Assembly: GCA_003170085.1 (NCBI GenBank)
Contig: PMZT01000016.1
Span: forward strand, 1 to 42,054
Direction: 5' to 3'
From: Planctomycetia bacterium
Lineage (GTDB): Bacteria; Planctomycetota; Phycisphaerae; FEN-1346
Length of the DNA: 42,054 nt
Positions 17,666 through 29,164 of the stretch are shown here, piece after piece. A program made the translations under genes and the position numbers. Under the pieces are notes generated by a model. It was not told where the DNA came from and made no database searches. It worked only from the letters and a program-made list of their open reading frames with translations. Positions within the stretch are counted from its first letter, which is position 1. Each line of letters begins with the position of its first letter.

Positions 17666-19690
17666 ATGCGGATTACCCGTATCCTGAACATCTGCACGTT
17701 TCTCGTTTCGCTATGTCTCTTGTCTTTGGCTGGAGCCGGCATGGCATGGGGCGAACAAAGCATCTCCATCGACGGACAACGCGAGGGACGGCGGTTTGAC
17801 GGCATCGGCGCCGTCAGCGGCGGCGGGGCGACCTCCCGGCTGCTGATCGAATACCCCGAACCCGAGCGCAGCCGGATTCTGGATTATCTGTTCAAGCCGA
17901 ACTTCGGGGCCTCCCTGCAGGTGCTTTACGTGGAAATCGGCAGCGACAAGAACGGCACCCAGGGCTCCGAGCCCAGTCACGCCCGCAGCCGCGAAGAACT
18001 GGACCATCCCAGGCCCGAGTACTTCGAGAGGGGCTATGAATGGTGGCTGATGAAGGAGGCCAAGAAGCGGAATCCGGAGATCCGCTTCGACGCCACCGCC
18101 TGGAACTCTCCCCTATGGGTCGGCGTCGGAAGCGGCGGCTTCTGGTCGCAGGACATGTGCGACTATTACGTGGGGTGGATCAAGGGGGCCAAGACCTACC
18201 ACGGCCTGGACATCAACTACACCGGCTGCCGCAATGAGATGGGGGTCAACCTGCCGTGGATAAAGACGTACCGCAAGACGCTGGACAAGGCCGGCCTGAA
18301 CAACGTGATCATCCACGCCTTTGACAACTGGAGGCCGGAAAACAAATGGCTCTTCGCCAAGGAGTTCGCCACCGACGCGGACCTCAACAAGGCCGTCGGC
18401 ATCATAGGCAACCACGTGACCTGGAAAGGAGCGCCCGAAGGCGTGTCGCCTTCGCCGGACTATGTGCTCAAGAGCGGCAAGCCCATCTGGGACACGGAAG
18501 AGCACGTTTACCAGGACGGGTTCCCCTCGGCGATCAACAAGGTGCGGGCCTGCAACGAAAACTACATCGACAACCGGGTTTCCAGCACCGTCTTCTGGCA
18601 CCTGATCTCCGCCTTCTACGGCATTGAGGGCTGGTACGGCAAGCACGCGATGGCCATAGCCCCCTCGCCCTGGAGCGGCAATTACACCCTGATGCCGGAG
18701 TTGTGGGGCCATGCCCACACCTGCCAGTTCACCAAGATCGGCTGGACGTACCTGGAAGGCGAGGGGTGCGGGTACTTCAAGAATGGCGGCAGTTACGTCA
18801 CCTATAAATCTCCCAACGGCTCGGACTACACCATCGTCATCGAGACCAAAGGTGCAAAGGCCGATCAGGCCGTCACGTTCAATATCACCGGCGGCCTGTC
18901 CACCGGCAAAGTGTGCGTCTGGAAGAGCGACAAGGCCGCGATGTTCCAGAAGCAGGATGACATCACTCCGCAGAACGGAGCCATTGCCCTCACCCTCAAG
19001 CCCGAGTCCATTTACACGATCACCACAACGAGCGGGCAGCAGAAGGGCGATTATCCGGCACCGCCGGCTAACAAGCCTTTCCCCTTCCCCTACCACGAGA
19101 ACTACGACCACTATCGCAAGACGGGCGTGTTGCCCTACTACCATTCCGATATCCAGGGCGTGTTCGAGGTCGCCAACCGCCCGGACGGCAAGGGCAAGTG
19201 TGCGCAAGCGGTCGTCAAGTTCACCAACACCAAGACGGCCTTGGACGGATTCACGATCCTGGGCGATGCGACTTGGAAGGATTATCAGGTCAGCGTGGAT
19301 GTCTCGCTGGACAAGGACGGGGCGGCTGTTTTGCTGGGACGCGTGGCCGGAACCCGGGGCAAAACGACCAGAAGCCAAGGATACCTTTTGAAACTCGGCA
19401 AGGACGGCACCTGGACGCTGCTAGCCGAAGCCGAAACCCTCGCATCAGGCAAAGCCACGATTGCGGACCAACCCTGGCACAATCTGAAGTTCGTGTTCCA
19501 GGGGACAACGATCAAGGCGTCAATCGATGGCATAGAGGTGGCTTCCGTGACCAACGGCGCCTTTGCGGCAGGGATGGTCGGGCTGGGCACGTTTACCAGC
19601 GCTCCCTGCTTTGACAACCTGATTATCAGCGAGGTCAACGGGGCTGTGCCCCAACCGACGGTGTTCTCCCAGGATGGCGCACTACAATAG
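17666..19690 (+). CDS. GH59-like beta-galactosidase/galactocerebrosidase-like protein, secreted
   Basis: RRFDGIGAVSGGGATSRLLIEYPEPERSRILDYLFKPNFGASLQVLYVEIGSDKNGTQGSEPSHAR...; C-terminal jelly-roll domain; start chosen at MRITRILN. Confidence 0.85.
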   Translation: MRITRILNICTFLVSLCLLSLAGAGMAWGEQSISIDGQREGRRFDGIGAVSGGGATSRLLIEYPEPERSRILDYLFKPNFGASLQVLYVEIGSDKNGTQGSEPSHARSREELDHPRPEYFERGYEWWLMKEAKKRNPEIRFDATAWNSPLWVGVGSGGFWSQDMCDYYVGWIKGAKTYHGLDINYTGCRNEMGVNLPWIKTYRKTLDKAGLNNVIIHAFDNWRPENKWLFAKEFATDADLNKAVGIIGNHVTWKGAPEGVSPSPDYVLKSGKPIWDTEEHVYQDGFPSAINKVRACNENYIDNRVSSTVFWHLISAFYGIEGWYGKHAMAIAPSPWSGNYTLMPELWGHAHTCQFTKIGWTYLEGEGCGYFKNGGSYVTYKSPNGSDYTIVIETKGAKADQAVTFNITGGLSTGKVCVWKSDKAAMFQKQDDITPQNGAIALTLKPESIYTITTTSGQQKGDYPAPPANKPFPFPYHENYDHYRKTGVLPYYHSDIQGVFEVANRPDGKGKCAQAVVKFTNTKTALDGFTILGDATWKDYQVSVDVSLDKDGAAVLLGRVAGTRGKTTRSQGYLLKLGKDGTWTLLAEAETLASGKATIADQPWHNLKFVFQGTTIKASIDGIEVASVTNGAFAAGMVGLGTFTSAPCFDNLIISEVNGAVPQPTVFSQDGALQ

Positions 19691-19708
19691 GAACCGCGAG
19701 GGAGTAAA

Positions 19709-21712
19709 ATGACAGTGCATTCCTTGGCTGCAAGGCTGGCGGGCATCCTGGCGTCGCTCCTTATCTTCTGCGGCGGACTCTCCGCCCTGGGGGCGGAAAC
19801 GCTCCGGTCGCCCGACGGGAAAGTGATTGTGACCTTCGAGTTGAAGGAGGGGCGACCCTTCTGGGATGTCGCCTACAGCGGCAATCGCTTCATTCAACGC
19901 GGCCTGCTGGGGGTTGAAACCGCCCTGGAGAACTTCTGCGGAACCTACAAGGTCGTGGGCATGGAGACCGCCGCGCGCGACACCACGTGGAAGGCCGTCT
20001 GGGGAAACCTGAGCGAAATCCGGGACCACTTCAACCAGCTCGCCGTCAAGCTCCAGGAAACGGCCGGCAAGCAGCGCGTGCTGCATGTGGTCCTGCGCGC
20101 GTACAACGAGGGCGTCGGCTGCCGGTACGAGTTTCCGCCGCAACCCGGCCTCGCGGAAGTCACCGTCAAGAAGCGGTTGACCGAGTACCGGTTCGCCCAG
20201 AACTTCGCCGTCTACCAGAACCGGAACTACGAGTACGGCACGGTCAAGATCGATACCATGTCGAGGAGTGAAGGCGCCGTGACCCTGGACGTGGGCGGCG
20301 GCAACTTCGTTTCGCTGACCGATGCCGACCGCTCCAACTTCTCCATGGTCTTCTGGAGCAACCGCAAGGGGGACCCCAACACGATCGTGGGCGGCCTGGC
20401 CGGGCCGGCCTCCGGCGCGCTGCCTTTTGCGACCTCGTGGGAGGTAATCATCGTCGGCGAAACCCTCGGCAAGCTGTATGAGAACCGCTTCATCGTCGAG
20501 AACCTGAACCCGCCCTGCGCGATCGCCGACACATCGTGGATCAACCCCGGCCCCGCCATCTGCCAGATCCGCAACTCGCGGATGGTGACCGCCGAACTCA
20601 AGAAACTGCTCGACTTCGCCTCGGCCCACAACATCCCGTACATGGAGATCGACCACTCCTGGAACGGCGCGGAGACCAAGTGGACCCCACAGGAGATCGA
20701 GTTCTTCGAGAAGAACAAACTGCCCTTCTGGAACGACAAGCCGGAGTGGCGCAGCAACATCGGCGGAAACCCCATGGTCCCGGCCAAGGGCTGGGTCCCG
20801 TTCCGCCCGCAAGCCACGTCCGGCGGCAACTTTGTCGACCTCAACATCCCCGAGTTGACCGCCTACGGGAAGAGCCTGAAGCCCCCCGTCGGCGTTTGCG
20901 TTTACGTCCGTAGCGTGCTGCTGAAGGAATTCGGCGGCGAGCACCCCATCGATACGGTTTTCGCCGCGTACGAAAAGATGGGCCTGGCGGGCGTCAAGCC
21001 TGGATTCACACCCTCGGCCAGTCAATACAACGAGCAGATGGTTGCCTACATGGTCAAAAAAGCGGCGGAACACAAGCTCATCCTCACCATTCACGACGGC
21101 TACTATCCATACGGCCTATCGCGGACCTATCCGAACCTGGTCAACGTGGAAGGCGGCGCGGGCGACGAGGCGGAACACTCCATCAAGCCCGAGATGAAGT
21201 CCCTGCACGACGTGATGCTCGTCTTCACCCGCTTCCTGATGGGTCCGTTCGATTACACGCCCGAAATCGGCCGGAAGTCCAAGACCCACTGCCACCAGGT
21301 GGCGATGATCGGGGTGTACCACGGGCGCCCCAGCATCCGCGGGGGCATGCCGCAATGGTCGCCCGGCGGCGAAGGCGGCGGCGAAATCGAGTTCATCGAG
21401 AAGTGGCCGGGGATTTTCGATGAAATGAAAGTGACCGCCGAGGTCTGCGAATCGGTGACCGTGGCGCGACGCCGGGCGGGCAACTGGTACGTCGCCAGCA
21501 TGTCGGGGCCCCATGCCCGCTCGTATCCGTATCCCCTTGACTTCCTGACGCCGGGCAAGACCTACCAGGCGAGCATCTACAGCGACACGCCCGGAAGCCG
21601 GAAGTCCACGCATACGCAGCAAAAGGTGACCTCCCAAACGGTGATTCCAATCGCCATGGAACCCAACGGCGGCCACCTGATGATTCTCACTCTACAAGGG
21701 CAAACGCCATGA
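19709..21712 (+). CDS. GH97 glycoside hydrolase, secreted
   Basis: LRSPDGKVIVTFELKEGRPFWDVAYSGNRFIQRGLLG..., YEFPPQPG, IPYMEIDHSWNG, GVKPGFTPS...NEQMVAYMVKKAAEHKLILTIHDGYYP. Confidence 0.9.
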   Translation: MTVHSLAARLAGILASLLIFCGGLSALGAETLRSPDGKVIVTFELKEGRPFWDVAYSGNRFIQRGLLGVETALENFCGTYKVVGMETAARDTTWKAVWGNLSEIRDHFNQLAVKLQETAGKQRVLHVVLRAYNEGVGCRYEFPPQPGLAEVTVKKRLTEYRFAQNFAVYQNRNYEYGTVKIDTMSRSEGAVTLDVGGGNFVSLTDADRSNFSMVFWSNRKGDPNTIVGGLAGPASGALPFATSWEVIIVGETLGKLYENRFIVENLNPPCAIADTSWINPGPAICQIRNSRMVTAELKKLLDFASAHNIPYMEIDHSWNGAETKWTPQEIEFFEKNKLPFWNDKPEWRSNIGGNPMVPAKGWVPFRPQATSGGNFVDLNIPELTAYGKSLKPPVGVCVYVRSVLLKEFGGEHPIDTVFAAYEKMGLAGVKPGFTPSASQYNEQMVAYMVKKAAEHKLILTIHDGYYPYGLSRTYPNLVNVEGGAGDEAEHSIKPEMKSLHDVMLVFTRFLMGPFDYTPEIGRKSKTHCHQVAMIGVYHGRPSIRGGMPQWSPGGEGGGEIEFIEKWPGIFDEMKVTAEVCESVTVARRRAGNWYVASMSGPHARSYPYPLDFLTPGKTYQASIYSDTPGSRKSTHTQQKVTSQTVIPIAMEPNGGHLMILTLQGQTP

Positions 21713-23286
21713 GACACCTCTTCATTCTACTCGCGCTGCTCGCCGCCCGCCTGCCTGCGGCCGAGCCGAGCCTCGTCCCTGCCGCCCCCAGCACCGCGCC
21801 CGACTATTTCTGCACCTGGAACGTGCAGGGCTTCGCGTGCGGTTACGCCGGTCCGAGCCCGCAGGCGGACATGATGGTCGAGGCCGGCCTCTTTGGCCAG
21901 GGGCCGAACCAAGACTGGCTGGGGTTCTATCCCGACGTGCGGGCCGACCTGACCTTTCTTCTCGATGATGCCTTCGACTTTCCGCTGGGCGGCGGCCATA
22001 ACTGCCCCATCCGCGGCAGCGTGGAACTCGACCCCGGCCGCTTCCCCTCCTACCAGGGGAGCCCCGCCGAACGGCTGGCCAAGTTGAGCAAGGCTGTGAA
22101 AGCCAAGGGCTGGCGCGACCTGGGCCTATGGATCTGCAATTCCCGCCCGAATGTGGATGAGCTTCCAATAGACAGCGATACGTACTGGTGCCAGCGGCTG
22201 GCGTGGTCCCAGCAGGCGGGCATAGGCTCCTGGAAAGTGGATTGGGGCATCGGGATTCCCGGCAAGCCGCTGTGGAAATTCAAGGTCACCCCCAAGGTAC
22301 GCAGCGTAGCGCCTGACGTGTGGATCGAATTCGGCACCCAGGGCGACCTCTACCGCACCTATGACGTAAACATCTCGGTATCGATCCCCGAGACCATCTG
22401 GCGTATCGCAGCGTTTCTCGCCAAGCAGGACACCGAGGATCACCGCCTGATCAATTGCGAGGACGAAGTATACATCGGGGCGGGCCTGGGGTGTTCGTAC
22501 GGTGTGATGCGCCATCCGCTGAACGGGAACATGCCCAACGGCAAGCCGGACCCCTTCTTCCCTTCCCACTTCCGTGACGTCAAACACCGCATCGACGAGG
22601 TCACCCGGGCGGTCCGCTGGCACCGCATCGCCCTGCCTTTTGGCAAGGGCGACAAGGCCGTCATCGACGACAATATTCTTAGCGATTTCAAGAGCAAGCC
22701 CGCCCCGGCACGCATATCGCGCGGAGGGCTGCCTTTGCCCGCAGTGACCATGCCTGACGGCAAGGAGCCGCCCTACGTTCTCTGCTGCCGTCACCCCGAC
22801 GGAGAAATCGCGGTGGCGACCATTGCCAGAAACCTCGGTGACGGCAAGAAGGCAAGTCTCTCCTTCCCGCTGGCCGACGTCGTCCTGAATGTCGGCGAGT
22901 TGAACAGGCCCGTGGGCATCTTCGGCGAATATGCCAGCCTCACCCTGGTCACCACCAGCGCTCTGGCCGGCAAGCGCATCCTCGCCCAGGACCTGGCCGG
23001 AAAGACACCGGTGGACATCACCGGCGAGGTGACGGTGGACGGCAGCCGCCTCACGATCCCCGGTGCGGTCATCCACCGCGTCGGCCTGATGGCGGCAAAA
23101 TCCGGCGACATTTCGGACCCGGGGCTCGTGCTGGCCGTCGAAGGTCTCACCAGGTTTGTTCCCAAGCAACCGATGAAACCGGGCAAGAACCCTGACCGGC
23201 CCAAGCCCGTGACCGAAGCGGAGCCGGCCTCGACGTTCCCCAGCGCCGAGGCCCTCGCCAGGCAGGCGAAGGAAGACAAGAAATGA
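21709..23286 (+). CDS. Putative clan GH-D-like TIM-barrel glycoside hydrolase, family not assigned
   Basis: Signal peptide; WRDLGLWICNSRPN...GIGSWKVDWGIGIPGKPLWKFK with GH27/GH36/GH97-like K-x-D nucleophile context; 4-bp ATGA overlap with GH97. Confidence 0.55.
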   Translation: MRHLFILLALLAARLPAAEPSLVPAAPSTAPDYFCTWNVQGFACGYAGPSPQADMMVEAGLFGQGPNQDWLGFYPDVRADLTFLLDDAFDFPLGGGHNCPIRGSVELDPGRFPSYQGSPAERLAKLSKAVKAKGWRDLGLWICNSRPNVDELPIDSDTYWCQRLAWSQQAGIGSWKVDWGIGIPGKPLWKFKVTPKVRSVAPDVWIEFGTQGDLYRTYDVNISVSIPETIWRIAAFLAKQDTEDHRLINCEDEVYIGAGLGCSYGVMRHPLNGNMPNGKPDPFFPSHFRDVKHRIDEVTRAVRWHRIALPFGKGDKAVIDDNILSDFKSKPAPARISRGGLPLPAVTMPDGKEPPYVLCCRHPDGEIAVATIARNLGDGKKASLSFPLADVVLNVGELNRPVGIFGEYASLTLVTTSALAGKRILAQDLAGKTPVDITGEVTVDGSRLTIPGAVIHRVGLMAAKSGDISDPGLVLAVEGLTRFVPKQPMKPGKNPDRPKPVTEAEPASTFPSAEALARQAKEDKK

Positions 23287-26200
23287 TAACGAGAACGATA
23301 CTGACGGCGGCGCTTCTGGCCGCGTGCTGCGCGGCTGCGCAGGCGGGGGCGGCCGTGCCCGTCACGGTGGTCAACTACTCCAGAATGCCCGTCTACGCGA
23401 CGGCCATCGCTCTCGATGAAAAGGACCTCTGCGGCCGCCTGGGCCTGCCCGAAGGCACGCCGCTGCGGGTCCGCACCGCCAATGCGGCGCCGGCTATACC
23501 GATAGCGCGCGGCACGGAGGACGGCCGGCCGGTCATGAGGCTGTACGTGAGCCTTGCGCCAACGTCGCGGCTGGACCTCGTGGCCGAGCGGGCCGAACGG
23601 TGGCAGGAGGCCAAGGTCGCGGAGGCGGCGTGCAACCCGGCCGATGCCAGCGGCGCCATCGCCAACGGCGTCCTGTGCGTGACGTTCGGCAAGAAGGGCT
23701 GGGACCTGGCCTTCGCTCCACCGGCGGCGGACGGCGACAAGGCGAAGGCCGACAAGAACGTTCTCATCCAGAACGGGGCGCTGGACTTCTGGATCGACAA
23801 CCAGAACCGCGGCCGCATCATGAACGCCGATCCCAAGGACATGGGCCTCGTGCGATTCGCCACGGCTGCACGCCTTGAAAAGTGCGAGGCGGCGGTTGGG
23901 CCGGACGGCCGCCCGATGTTCAAGACCGTGCGCCGGCTCGACGGTTTCGCCAAGGCCATGACCGTTACGGAAACCTTCGAGCTAATCCCCGGCCTGCCCA
24001 TCCTCATCTCGCGCGTGCGGTGGCAGAATGACGGCGACGCGCCGCTGTGGGTGGCGTACGTGGGCAGCGGCGACGGCGTCAAAGGCTCGTGGGCGAAAGG
24101 CCTGATGACCGGGCCGCTCATCGAGCGGAAGAAGTCGCCGCTCCAGGGCGATATCAACGGCGGCGAGACGCGCTGCGCATGGATCGGGCAAGTCTGCCGC
24201 ATTAGCATGGAGTCGCCCGCGACGGGTTGCGGCGTAGGCCTGTCGACGATCCTGCCGGGCCTGAACAAGGTGGGCACGGGCTCGATGATCTGGGGATGCA
24301 GCGGCTCCGGGTTCCAGTGCAACTTTATCGACCCGACGTACGGCCAGTTCCCGTTCCTCGTAAAGCCGCACGAGGGGCTCGATAACGGCTTCGCATTCCT
24401 CGCCACGCAAACGGGCACGAGTGTGTTCCGCCAGACCGTGGAGCTATGGACAACCATCCAGGCGGGCAAGCTGCCGCGCCTGGCGTCGCCGTGCGCGGTA
24501 TTCGTCGGCGGGGAGCCGGTGTACGCCCAGACGGTCTCGGGGCTTGGCGACGATGCCGCCACGCAAGGGCTGCTTGCGGCGGGCGGGCCGGTCAGCCGGA
24601 TACCCCTGCGGATGGACTTCAACAAGTACTTCGAGTTGCGGGCGTCGGTCCAAGCCGCCTCGCCGCAGGCGGCGGTCGAGGTCGTTGCGCGGCCGATGGT
24701 CCCCGGCAAGGCGCCTATCCCCCTGCTTCGGGCCGAGAAGCCGGGCGAGTACAAGGTGGACCTCAACAAGTGTTTCGGTAAACCCGACGAAGTCGCCTTC
24801 GTGCTGGAGGTGAAAGCGAGCGGGGCGGCGGCGCTCAAGGCCCTCTCGATCGCCGAAATCCTGCCGGTCGCGCCGGAACTGCTCTCGCCTGTGCCGGACG
24901 CCTCGATGACCGACCTTGCGGCCATGTTCCGCTGGAAGGCGATTCCGATGGTCGTCGATTACGATCTCCAGATGTCGCGGGCGGCGGACTTCTCCTCGCC
25001 CACCGACGTGCGGGTCGCGAGCAGCCAGGAATTCCCGTGGTACCTCGTGCCCGACGACAAACTGCCCGCGCCCGGCCGCTGGTACTACCGTATCCGCGGC
25101 GTCAAAGGCGACGTGCTGGGCCAGTGGTCCGAGCCGCGAAGTTTCACCGTCAACAACGACCACTCGACCAAGCCGCCGAAGCGGCCCGTGACCGCCGAGA
25201 AGCCGCTCTTTACGCTCGAGGCCACGCGGGTCCTCGATTACACCACGTTTCACCCCGACGTGCCGGCCGACATCGCCCCGTACGTCGGCATCATCGCCGA
25301 GGGTTTCGAGGGCAAGGGCCTCCCCGTGACCGACTTCGCGCGCGGCATGGACAAACTGCCGCACGCCATCATGCTTCGCAGCCACTGGGTGGGCCTGGCC
25401 GACCTGGAGTGGCTCTTCCAGAACGTGCCGAACTTCGTCGGCATCCAGGGCGGCGAACACCTGAGCGATCTGTATCAGAACGGGAAGGACGGGGCCACGA
25501 CTTACGCCCACCGCCTCACCCGCCTGTGCGCCAAGTACGGCATGATCTACCAGGAGGCCGACGGCACGTACAAGGATGACAAGTGGCAGGACCTGATGGA
25601 CAAGCAGGGCCCGTTCGTCCGCGAGTACGGACGGTACCTGGTGCTGTCGCAGAAGAACAACATTATTCGCCGCCAGTTCTACTCGCAGAGTGCCGCAATG
25701 GGCCTCTGGCTGGGTGGCATCACGCACCAGCACGGCGCGTGGGAGGACGGCGGCTTCTACTGGCAGAACGCGGGCTTTAACGGACTGGGCAAGTGCGCGG
25801 GCGAGCGGAGTGGGGTCCTCAAGACCATGCCGCGCATCTTCTGGGACCTGGTGTTCGTGATGGGCATCAGCCGGGGTTGCGGCATATACAGTTGCGACGG
25901 CCAGACGCTCATGATCAGCCCGAAGGAGGTCGAACGGAATCCGGCCGCCGCGTTCCAAGCGGGCATCTGGGACTCAAGCGGCAAGACCACCGACACGTTC
26001 AAGCGGTTCGTCGCGCCGCTCATCCGCGGCACGGTCCAGCACGGCCTCATCCCCACAAAGGAGCAGGTGCTGGCCAACGTCCACCTGGCGGTCTTCAACG
26101 ATAAGAAAGTGCCCGGCGACAGCAAGGCCTGGCCGCACTACATGGAGTACGGGCCGCTGTACGCCGCCACCTACGGCTTCCGCAAGATGGGCAACATCGA

Positions 26201-26738
26201 CGGGCAACTGTGGGAGTTCTTCCCGAACACAGGGCGGTACTACTACATTCCCGTGCTCGTCCAGGGCAACGAGCCGCTGGGGCCGGCGGTCAAGAACCTG
26301 CCCGTCTCCCAGTTGCAGGACACGGCGCAGGTGAAGAAGGTGTTTGACGCCGCGTACTCGAAGTGGTACGAGGGCGACGCACTGGTGTGCCTTGTCGGCG
26401 ACACGCTGACGGTCCTCAACTCGAATGAGAACGAGGACGTGACGGAGTCGTATTCCGTGCCCTTGAAGCGCGGCTGGCTGGCGAATCTTTCCGGCAAGGT
26501 TGGGCCGCATGCGTACCTCGTCGGCAAGTTCGAGGACCGCAGCCGCCGGTTGTGGCTCCAGGCGAACACCGATTATCCGGAGCGCGACACCGAACTCTCG
26601 ATCACCTGCGAACGCAAGCCGGAGTGGCAGATCGAGCCGGCATCGGCGGCGAAGGAAGCCCGGTGGGATGAGGCCGCGAAGTGCCTGAAACTCCGCCTCT
26701 CGCACAGGGATGGCGCGGTGGAAGTGACTGTAAAATGA
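23283..26738 (+). CDS. Large secreted GH98-like protein with central Fn3-type module
   Basis: Signal peptide; [39 protein letters not shown]...[21 protein letters not shown] (Fn3-like); C-terminal [10 protein letters not shown]...[19 protein letters not shown] resembling GH98 C-domain; ATGA overlaps on both sides. Confidence 0.55.
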   Translation: MITRTILTAALLAACCAAAQAGAAVPVTVVNYSRMPVYATAIALDEKDLCGRLGLPEGTPLRVRTANAAPAIPIARGTEDGRPVMRLYVSLAPTSRLDLVAERAERWQEAKVAEAACNPADASGAIANGVLCVTFGKKGWDLAFAPPAADGDKAKADKNVLIQNGALDFWIDNQNRGRIMNADPKDMGLVRFATAARLEKCEAAVGPDGRPMFKTVRRLDGFAKAMTVTETFELIPGLPILISRVRWQNDGDAPLWVAYVGSGDGVKGSWAKGLMTGPLIERKKSPLQGDINGGETRCAWIGQVCRISMESPATGCGVGLSTILPGLNKVGTGSMIWGCSGSGFQCNFIDPTYGQFPFLVKPHEGLDNGFAFLATQTGTSVFRQTVELWTTIQAGKLPRLASPCAVFVGGEPVYAQTVSGLGDDAATQGLLAAGGPVSRIPLRMDFNKYFELRASVQAASPQAAVEVVARPMVPGKAPIPLLRAEKPGEYKVDLNKCFGKPDEVAFVLEVKASGAAALKALSIAEILPVAPELLSPVPDASMTDLAAMFRWKAIPMVVDYDLQMSRAADFSSPTDVRVASSQEFPWYLVPDDKLPAPGRWYYRIRGVKGDVLGQWSEPRSFTVNNDHSTKPPKRPVTAEKPLFTLEATRVLDYTTFHPDVPADIAPYVGIIAEGFEGKGLPVTDFARGMDKLPHAIMLRSHWVGLADLEWLFQNVPNFVGIQGGEHLSDLYQNGKDGATTYAHRLTRLCAKYGMIYQEADGTYKDDKWQDLMDKQGPFVREYGRYLVLSQKNNIIRRQFYSQSAAMGLWLGGITHQHGAWEDGGFYWQNAGFNGLGKCAGERSGVLKTMPRIFWDLVFVMGISRGCGIYSCDGQTLMISPKEVERNPAAAFQAGIWDSSGKTTDTFKRFVAPLIRGTVQHGLIPTKEQVLANVHLAVFNDKKVPGDSKAWPHYMEYGPLYAATYGFRKMGNIDGQLWEFFPNTGRYYYIPVLVQGNEPLGPAVKNLPVSQLQDTAQVKKVFDAAYSKWYEGDALVCLVGDTLTVLNSNENEDVTESYSVPLKRGWLANLSGKVGPHAYLVGKFEDRSRRLWLQANTDYPERDTELSITCERKPEWQIEPASAAKEARWDEAAKCLKLRLSHRDGAVEVTVK

Positions 26739-29104
26739 GAATCAGCCGAAGAGAATTCATGGCAATCGGCGGCGCCGCGATTGCGGGGACGGCGATTGGC
26801 GCCGTGGCATCCGACAAGCCGGCCGAAACGCCCGGTTCTAGCGCTACAGGCGCGACGCCGGCGGCAGACGCACCCAATGCGATGCTGCTCTGGTACCGCC
26901 AGCCCGCCGCCAACTGGAACGAGGCCCTGCCGGTCGGTAACGGCCGCCTGGGCGGCATGGTCTTCGGGGGCGTCAAGTCGGAACTCGTCCAACTCAACGA
27001 GGACAGCGTGTGGTCGGGCCAGCGGTACTACATCGAGAAGCCCGAGGCGCGCGAGAACCTGCCTCAGGTACGCCAACTCCTCTTCGACGGCAAACTCTCG
27101 GAGGCCCAGGCGCTGGTCGAGAAGTTCATGACCACCAAGCCCGACCCGCATTACGGCAGCTACCAGCCGCTCGGCGACCTGCGCATCACTTTCGAAAAAC
27201 TCGATGGCGAGGTTGCCGATTACCGCCGCCAACTTGACCTCGACACGGCCGTCGCCCGCACCTCGTTTGTGGTTGACGGCGCGCGGCACACCCGCGAGGT
27301 GTTCGCCAGCGCCGCAGACCAGGTGCTCGTGGTGCGGCTGACGTGCGAGCGGCCCGGACGCATCTCGGCCAAGGTGGAACTCACGCGGCAGGCGGAGGCC
27401 GAGATTCGCGCGGCAGGCAACAACGAACTCATCCTCGGCGGGCAGTGCCCCGAGGGCGGCAGCGTCTTCCGCGCGTATCTCAGGGCGACGACCGAACGCG
27501 GCAAAGTGTCGACCTCCGATAGCGCGCTGCGGATCGAGAACGCCGACGCCGCAACGCTCGTCCTGGCTGCCAACACGAACTTCTACAGACCCGACCCCGA
27601 CCGTCTCTGCCGCGAGCAGATTGACCGGGCCGCAGCCAAGCCGTTCGCACGGCTGCTCGATGCCCACGTGGCTGACTACCAGTCGTTTTTCCGCCGCGTG
27701 GACATCGACCTGGGCCGGACCGACGCCGCCGCGCTCCCCACCGACGAGCGTCTGAGTCGCATCAAGACCGCCGGCGGCGACCCGCAACTCGAGGCCCTGT
27801 TCTTCCAGTACGGGCGGTACCTGCTCATCTCTTCGTCGCGGCCGGGCAGCCTGCCGGCAAACCTCCAAGGCATCTGGAACCCGCTCACGAAGCCCCCGTG
27901 GTTCAGCGATTACACGATCAACATCAACGCCGAGATGAACTACTGGCCGGCCGAGGTCACGAACCTCTCCGAGTGCCACCAGCCGCTCATCGACTTCATC
28001 GAGTCGCTGCGCGAGCCCGCCCGCCGCGCGGCCAAGGAGCGATACGGCTGCCGCGGGACCACCCTCAGCACGCGCACCACGCCGTGGGGCGCAAGCGACC
28101 TCCGCGGCAGCGCCGGCCTCCTGTGGCAAGACGGCATGGCATGGCTCTCCACGCATCTCTGGGAACACTACGCCTTTACGCAGGACCGCAAGTTCCTGGC
28201 CGAGCGGGCGTACCCAGCGATGAAGGAGGCTGCGGAGTTCTACGTCGACTTCCTCGTGGAGCACCCCACACGCAAGTGGCTGGTCGCCGGCCCGTCAACG
28301 TCGCCGGAAAACACGTACATCGCGCCGGACGGCAAGAAACTGGCGGTGGACATGGGCCCCGCGATGACCATGCAGATCGTCCGCGACATCTTCACGCGCT
28401 GCATCGAGGCGAGCGAGATCCTGGGCATCGACGCCGATTCCCGCCGGACGCTCATCGCCAAACGCGACAAACTCGCACCCATGCGCATCGGCGGCGACGG
28501 CCGGCTGCTGGAGTGGTCCGAGGAATACAAGGAAGCTGACCCCGCCCATCGCCACGTCTCGCACCTGTACGGCCTGTACCCGGCGAACCTGATCACGCCG
28601 CGCGGCACGCCGGACCTTGCGGCCGCCGCCAGGAAGTCGCTGGAGGGCCGCGGCGACGGCGGCACCGGCTGGAGCAAGGCTTGGAAGATCAACCTCTGGG
28701 CGCGCTTGCTGGACGGCGACCACGCACGCAAACTCCTCGTGGAGGCGCTCGCCGGCAACACGTATCCGAATCTTTTTGATGCGCACCCGCCGTTCCAGAT
28801 CGACGGCAACTTCGGCGCCACTGCCGCCGTGGCCGAGATGCTCGTACAATCGCACACCGGCGAGGTAGAACTGCTGCCGGCGCTGCCTGCGGCGTGGCCG
28901 GATGGGCATGTGAGCGGCCTGCGGGCGCGCGGGGGATGGGTGGTGGACATCCAGTGGCAAGGCGGCCGACTTCAGCAGGCGACCCTGCGGGCAAGCGTTG
29001 GCGGCAAGTGCAAGGTCCGCTACAATCAGACCGTCATGGAACTGTCTTTGGCAGCCAACGAAGTCCGCGTTCTGGACGCAAGCCTGCAGCCCGCCGGGAA
29101 CTGA
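26735..29104 (+). CDS. GH95 alpha-L-fucosidase, Tat-type signal
   Basis: [115 protein letters not shown]. Confidence 0.95.
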   Translation: MRISRREFMAIGGAAIAGTAIGAVASDKPAETPGSSATGATPAADAPNAMLLWYRQPAANWNEALPVGNGRLGGMVFGGVKSELVQLNEDSVWSGQRYYIEKPEARENLPQVRQLLFDGKLSEAQALVEKFMTTKPDPHYGSYQPLGDLRITFEKLDGEVADYRRQLDLDTAVARTSFVVDGARHTREVFASAADQVLVVRLTCERPGRISAKVELTRQAEAEIRAAGNNELILGGQCPEGGSVFRAYLRATTERGKVSTSDSALRIENADAATLVLAANTNFYRPDPDRLCREQIDRAAAKPFARLLDAHVADYQSFFRRVDIDLGRTDAAALPTDERLSRIKTAGGDPQLEALFFQYGRYLLISSSRPGSLPANLQGIWNPLTKPPWFSDYTININAEMNYWPAEVTNLSECHQPLIDFIESLREPARRAAKERYGCRGTTLSTRTTPWGASDLRGSAGLLWQDGMAWLSTHLWEHYAFTQDRKFLAERAYPAMKEAAEFYVDFLVEHPTRKWLVAGPSTSPENTYIAPDGKKLAVDMGPAMTMQIVRDIFTRCIEASEILGIDADSRRTLIAKRDKLAPMRIGGDGRLLEWSEEYKEADPAHRHVSHLYGLYPANLITPRGTPDLAAAARKSLEGRGDGGTGWSKAWKINLWARLLDGDHARKLLVEALAGNTYPNLFDAHPPFQIDGNFGATAAVAEMLVQSHTGEVELLPALPAAWPDGHVSGLRARGGWVVDIQWQGGRLQQATLRASVGGKCKVRYNQTVMELSLAANEVRVLDASLQPAGN

Positions 29105-29164
29105 GTAGATGCGCTGCCCCTCTCTCGGCCAGGAGTACTGCAAGCCTCGCGGCCCGTGCCGCAC

